A stretch of 64,000 nt of DNA from positions 620,001 to 684,000 of the forward strand of contig JAFCMP010000525.1 of assembly GCA_017506865.1 (NCBI GenBank). The letters run 5' to 3'. The position numbers and the translations under genes were made by a program. The stretch comes from Tribonema minus (Eukaryota; Sar; Xanthophyceae; Tribonematales; Tribonemataceae). Shown in pieces: positions 60,159 through 64,000 of this stretch. The notes beneath the pieces are model-generated. The model made no database searches and had not been told where the DNA came from. It saw nothing but the letters and a program-made list of their open reading frames with translations. Every line of letters starts with the position of its first letter. Position 1 is the first letter of the stretch.

Positions 60159-62462
60159 CCATGCATCCCCTCACCTCCGAGCGCCTTGGCGACGAGCGCG
60201 CTCGGCTCGCCGCGCTGCATCGTGCAGAGCCGCTTACAGAAACAAAATGCTTCACATATGGAAGCAGCGCTCAACCCCCTCCCCGCGCCCCCCCTCACCT
60301 CCGAGCGCCTTGGCGACGAGCGCGTTCGGCTCGCCGCGCTGCGTCGTGTCGACGACGTTCCAGTGGTACTCGCGCATGTGCGAGACGCTCGGCCACAGGA
60401 TGGGTATGTCGAACGCCGTGAGCGGCGCGCTCAGGTAGTCCGTGCCGCCGAGCTCAAACTGGCTCGCGCCGCCCGCCTCCAGCAGCAGCACGCGCTTCGA
60501 GGGATCCGCCGACAGCTTCGCCGCCATGACAGAGCCCGCGGGGCCCGCGCCCACGATGATGTAGTCGTAGAGGTCCGAGGCGGGGGTCGTCTGCGTTGCG
60601 AACGTTTTTTTTTGGGGACAGCGGGGGGGGGGAGGGGGGGGGGGGGGGTAGTTGGGCCTTGCAGGCTGCAACGGGGTTCGCGAGCTGCAATGAGTGCGTG
60701 GGAGAAGGAGGGGCTTCTGCCGGCGCGAACAGGTGTTTAGCGGGGGGGTGTTGGCCCTTGCGAGGTGCAGTGCGTTCATGAGATAAGGAGCGTTTTGCTG
60801 CGCGCCGGAGAGTTCAGTATAGAAGAGGAGCCGCGAGAACGCAGCGCCCCCGCCGGCGGCGGCCTCAGCACCACGAGGTCGCAGCGACACTTGCGATGCT
60901 GCTTGTGCGCCGTCGCAGAGCATATATATCCATGGCCAATGCCTGCACAGTGGTGTCATGCCGGTAGTGCGAGGGGTGTCACTTGAGCCAGAGCGCCTCG
61001 CGCATTCAATGCGATGCTGCTTGTGCGCCGTCGCAGAGCATATATATGCATGGCCAATGCCTGCACAGTGGTGTCATGCTGGTAGTGCGAGGGGTGTCAC
61101 TTGAGCCAGAGCGCCTCGCGCATTCAACAATTGGAAGAGGCTTGCGAGCTCCCAATCAGATGAAATAACTACCAAAGCCATGCAGAGGCACGGGGAAACA
61201 ACGCGGGCGGCGCCTCGCTGCACGCCGGGCAGGAGCGTCACTGACTGTGCACATAAGAAGTTTCAAACTTTAAACCGCCGTGTGCGCTTTGCAGAGATGT
61301 GTAGTGGTACAGCCACACCACAGCTACAGCATGCATGCTGGATTGCTGCTGCATCTGGTGACAACGTGGTTGAGCACCGATGCATCCGCGCTCAGCAGGT
61401 GAGGGCGCTCTGGATAGGGCCTGGAGAGCGTCACCGCACTCGCATACCGCACACCGCGGCACAGCGTCAAGGGTGCGAGCGGCATGCACACCGCAGTCAA
61501 AGGAGCTCTGCCGCTCACAGTCGTTGGGGCGTAAGAGCATAAGCCGACAGGGGGTGGACCGGCTGTTAGTACAGAAACGCACACTGCACCAGCGGCGGGC
61601 GCGCTTTGAGCGCTGCGCATGACGCTTGTTCCGCCAGCAGTGCAAGAGGCAGCGCAATCGGCACCTGTGCACCGTACAGCAGCTATCATCAAGATGGTTG
61701 GCAGTGCAATTACAGATTGTGGACCGCACAGCAGCGCTCATCCGCTGCTCGCACGCGCCGTGAGGCCGCAGCAGGTGATCGCACGCGTCGATGGCACAGG
61801 CAGGGCGGCGCCCCGCTGGCGCGCTGTTCTTGCTATGCAACTCTTGAGTTTTGCAACGCTGTCTTCTGCTACTGCGGCGTAAAGACGCCTGTGACTCGTG
61901 AGTTCAAAACCCCCTCAGAGTGCTGCTGCACGGTGGTGCGTGGGCAGCAGTCATCCATCGGTGTAGCAGTGAACTCACCTGCAACACCAGTTTGAGCACC
62001 ATCATGACCCCCAGACCCAGCGCCGTCAGCCCCAGCAGCACCGATAGCACCTTGCACTGCCACAGACAAGGAGGAGCGACAAATTCAGGCGGTGCGACAT
62101 CAACGCAGAGGGAAATAGCCACAGTGAGGATACGAGCAGCGCACCAACAGCATGTATACGTTGACCCTGCCTGAGCAAGCTCACCGACTCATCAGCACGT
62201 GCCATACTCACTGCAGCATCAGAGGCCACAGCCGCTGACTCATAGGCTGACTGAAGCATCGGCAATGACGAAACACCGAACACGATGTGTATATCCGGCT
62301 CACCGAGCAGCTGGCCAACCAGACCGACAGCGACACTGCCTCCTCGCCATCTGCGCCCTCACTGCCGCTGGGCCGCAGTACCGCGCGCTTTCCATTCAGC
62401 GGATCCTCCTCTCCCGGCTGTAGCGGGAGGGATCCATAGCTACCCTGCGGTTCCTGCTGCAT
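52189..62462 (-). CDS. GMC-family FAD oxidoreductase with N-terminal membrane anchor
   Basis: Eleven exons: 62304-62462, 62212-62250, 61979-62056, 60299-60590, 59148-59254, 57946-58027, 56662-56891, 55435-55880, 54640-54864, 53885-54240, 52189-52420; about 748 residues. Exons 1-3 (tentative, all phase 0) give a soluble head, a 13-codon microexon and one membrane helix ([19 protein letters not shown]). FAD domain: [74 protein letters not shown] (second GMC signature), [40 protein letters not shown] (catalytic His) and [15 protein letters not shown]. Relatives oxidise choline, alcohols or sugars, or act as photodecarboxylases; the substrate cannot be read here. Exon 8 changes frame at a C9 run (plus 55774-55782), one base short: probably a homopolymer-length error or a recent slip. 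Confidence 0.88.
52340..52910 (-). repeat. Four copies of an acceptor plus exon-11 start (GMC gene)
   Basis: Sense GTGCGGCACGGCGCGCATGG then CCAACGGCGAC, with the following ~45 coding bases, occurs in true exon 11 (acceptor at 52421) and again at about 52507-52576, 52672-52742 and 52840-52904. Each copy is preceded in gene sense by its own C-rich tract and CAG. Copies decay at their far ends. Confidence 0.9.
53228..53247 (-). repeat. TTAGGG array in the GMC intron before exon 11
   Basis: Three telomere-type units on the plus strand. Confidence 0.85.
53782..53800 (+). repeat. C19 run in a GMC intron
   Basis: Nineteen C on the plus strand, G in gene sense, 85 bases downstream of the exon-10 donor. 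Confidence 0.85.
54247..54269 (-). repeat. C23 (gene sense) acceptor tract of GMC exon 10
   Basis: In gene sense C23 is followed by TCGCAG and exon 10 at 54240. Confidence 0.9.
55886..55907 (-). repeat. C22 (gene sense) acceptor tract of GMC exon 8
   Basis: In gene sense C22 is followed by GCCAG and exon 8 at 55880. Confidence 0.9.
56533..56558 (+). repeat. G26 run in a GMC intron
   Basis: Twenty-six G on the plus strand in the intron after exon 7. Confidence 0.9.
57429..57710 (-). repeat. ~119-bp tandem duplication in a GMC intron
   Basis: GTCCGCATGACCACACGGAC then CATTCCTACACGTTGCAGGCGC occurs at 57529 and 57648. The flanking ATGGCACGCCA and GAGAGTCGC(G/T)CTA are shared. Confidence 0.85.
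59687..60348 (-). repeat. Four or five copies of the exon-4 end plus donor (GMC gene)
   Basis: The true exon-4 end (plus 60299-60348: CTCAC|CTCCGAGCGCCTTGG CGACGAGCGCG) recurs at about 60172-60230, 60014-60075, 59905-59960 and, much decayed, 59690-59740. Intervening sequence repeats GCTTACAGA(A/C)ACAAAATGCT and GTAGAAGCAGCGCTCA, with C runs up to C31 (60125-60155). Confidence 0.9.
60125..60155 (+). repeat. C31 homopolymer
   Basis: The longest single-base run in the window, inside the exon-4-derived array. Confidence 0.9.
60893..61127. repeat. 118-bp tandem duplication, two nearly identical copies
   Basis: GCGATGCTGCTTGTGCGCCG ... CGCATTCAAT at 60893-61010 and again at 61011-61127, differing at about three bases. 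Each copy holds GCATATATAT. It lies in the long intron before GMC exon 4. Confidence 0.9.
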
Positions 62463-62632
62463 TGTTTGTGCACCGTTGGCATTTATGTGGTGCCCTCTCT
62501 GCCGTCCGCGCGGCAGTGCCAGCCAGCTCGATCGGTGCTGTGGCGCAGACTGCAACTGCGGCTTTGGCTGCTGCAGCAATTGCAACACCCGTGGGATCTT
62601 TTTTTCCAAGATCCACCACTGGGTACCTACGG
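62463..62632 (-). promoter_or_regulatory. 5' flank of the GMC gene, cut by hAT copy 2
   Basis: 170 bp between the GMC start codon and the transposon, ending in target duplication ACCTACGG at 62625-62632. No clear TATA box. Confidence 0.5.
62625..62632. repeat. Presumed left target-site duplication of hAT copy 2
   Basis: ACCTACGG precedes the inverted repeat. The matching right copy is outside the window. Confidence 0.6.
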
Positions 62633-64000
62633 TAGGGCCTGGCACAATACCTGCAGGTCCTTTCGAAGGAAATAGGCAACTTTTTGACCCAGAAAAGGAA
62701 GAAAAGGAATTGCTCACAAGCAACCGCAATCGGCTCGAGAAGCGTTCACGGATTGTGCAATCGCCTTGCCTGTCCACAGGCATCCATTTCCGAGCAGAAC
62801 AGTTGCCCTACACGATGTTAGTCTCACTTCAACATGATGATGTTGAAGTACACTCACACGTTTGTGATTGTGCTTACACACCTTGGCGCAGCAGCATGGA
62901 GGCTGCTGCTGCTGTTGCTGGTGCGATGCTGCTTAGTGATAGAGACTCTGAGGGCGAGGAGCCACCCATTGTACTCCCAGCAGCAGCACCTGCTGACACA
63001 CCACTGCTGTGGTTAAGCGCAAGAAGAAAAAGGGCATAATTGACTTCTTCAAACTGGGTGGCATACCTGGCAAGGCGCCTAGGCCAATCGACAGAAGTGG
63101 CGCAGCACCCACCACTGGTACCAATAAAGGGCTCACGATTCAGCAGCGGATGCAGTCACCATCCAAATCCGCGAGAGCTAGAACTCGAAAGATCGCCACA
63201 AACACAGCCAAGTGAGTACGTTTCCACATTGTTTTGCATCAGTGAACCACTTGCTTCAATAAAACTCAGTCTGACATGTACTCTCCGTCTATTTGCCTTT
63301 TGCAGAAACACAGCTGCTGCCCCCAAGGTGCCTTCTCCTGCAACTGCTGCTTTCGCCAGCTCCAACGACGCCGAGGACGCTGAATGCGGGAGCTCCTCAG
63401 ACTGTGAAGTACTACCTTCCTGCGCCAAGCAGAACAAGCCCCCTATAGGCGCCAGATCGGGCAAACGGCGTCCTACTGTCAACGACAGCAATGTGGCTAG
63501 GCGTATCAAGGAGCACCCTGGCGACTTTCGCAAGGAGGAGGGACGCCTGTTCTGCATTATCTGCGTCACCGAATGTGCGGAAGAGAAGACGGCCGTCAAC
63601 AGGCATGTGAAATCCTCAAAGCACATCACTCGCAAGGCGGCACTGGAGCACAGGGCGATAGCAACTAAGGAGCGCATCAAGACCTTGCGGCAGCACTTCA
63701 ACGCCAGCCAAGCCAAGGGCAGCAGCCTGTCGGACATGGAAAGCGTGTACCGTCTGGAAACTCTACGCATGCTCATGATCAGTGGCATTCCCATCAGCAA
63801 GCTTGATGGACCACTGCGCCTTGCGCTGGAGCACAACAACTACAGCCTCACCGACTCCAGCCACATGCGGGAGCTTATCATTGTGGTGGCCGGCGAGGAG
63901 ATGAAGGCTCTTTGCGAGGAGCTGGCGGGGCAGCACATTGCCGTCATCTTTGATGGGACCACGGACCATGCGGAGGTGCTTGCAGTCGTTGCCAGGTATT
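62633..64000 (+). mobile_element. hAT transposon, copy 2 (5' 1368 bp; runs off the window)
   Basis: Starts with the same TAGGGCCTGGCACAATACCT as copy 1 and follows it at a constant offset of 60,632 bp. I saw no base difference by eye over the visible 1368 bp. The flanking octamer differs from copy 1, so this is an independent insertion, not a tail of the same duplication. Confidence 0.95.
62997..63995 (+). CDS. hAT transposase, copy 2, partial
   Basis: Contains the same first two exons as copy 1 (about 62997-63211 and 63306-63995): the Lys-rich GIIDFFKLGG segment, the BED-like finger and the IAVIFDGTTDHAEVLAVVAR block. The window ends just after the second donor. The N-terminal frame change upstream is the same as in copy 1. 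Confidence 0.85.

Noticed and set aside
62633-64000. Second hAT copy as an assembly artefact
   Set aside because: Flanking sequence and target octamer differ from copy 1, and the break falls exactly at the inverted repeat.

Overview
This is nuclear DNA from a eukaryote. Genes are split by GT-AG introns, exons are very GC-rich with long Ala/Gly/Ser/Pro runs, and TTAGGG/CCCTAA-type repeats recur inside introns. The gene set (CCP-type tubulin carboxypeptidase, RPAP3/SPAG1-like TPR co-chaperone, allantoicase, SIRT5-like sirtuin, GMC oxidoreductase) suits a protist, probably an alga. A stramenopile or haptophyte is my best guess, held loosely. Most coding regions had to be rebuilt exon by exon from homology, matched splice phases and visible GT/AG sites, because long open frames here are often antisense shadows of GC-rich exons.

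Layout. 1-1884 (-): RPAP3/SPAG1-like gene, 3' end off the left edge. 2001-6209: complete hAT DNA transposon with 8-bp target duplications and a multi-exon transposase. 6918-11372 (+) and 15099-21762 (-): two paralogous five-exon genes, tail to tail, encoding a probably mitochondrial Tim44-like protein. 12.9-13.7 kb: degenerate ~67-bp minisatellite. 23909-27471, perhaps to 28006 (-): unrecognised gene. 29199-31315 (+): allantoicase. 34030-35508 (-): intronless multi-ubiquitin-like/RING-H2 gene. 36858-39019 (-): SIRT5-like sirtuin, head to head with 39290-49192 (+), a cytosolic carboxypeptidase. 52189-62462 (-): GMC oxidoreductase with an N-terminal membrane anchor. 62633-64000: 5' part of a second hAT copy that looks identical to the first.

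The most striking feature is repeated at many loci: the edge of an exon, with its splice donor or acceptor, has been tandemly copied into the neighbouring intron, often together with telomere-like repeats or long G/C runs. The strongest case is carboxypeptidase intron 7, with about 12 decaying copies of the exon-7 end plus its donor. Related arrays occur in both Tim44-like paralogs, in the unrecognised gene and at two GMC introns. Several true splice acceptors use a C-run, (CA)n or CCCTAA array where the polypyrimidine tract should be. Both hAT copies sit 100-165 bp upstream of a start codon, in the same orientation relative to the gene.
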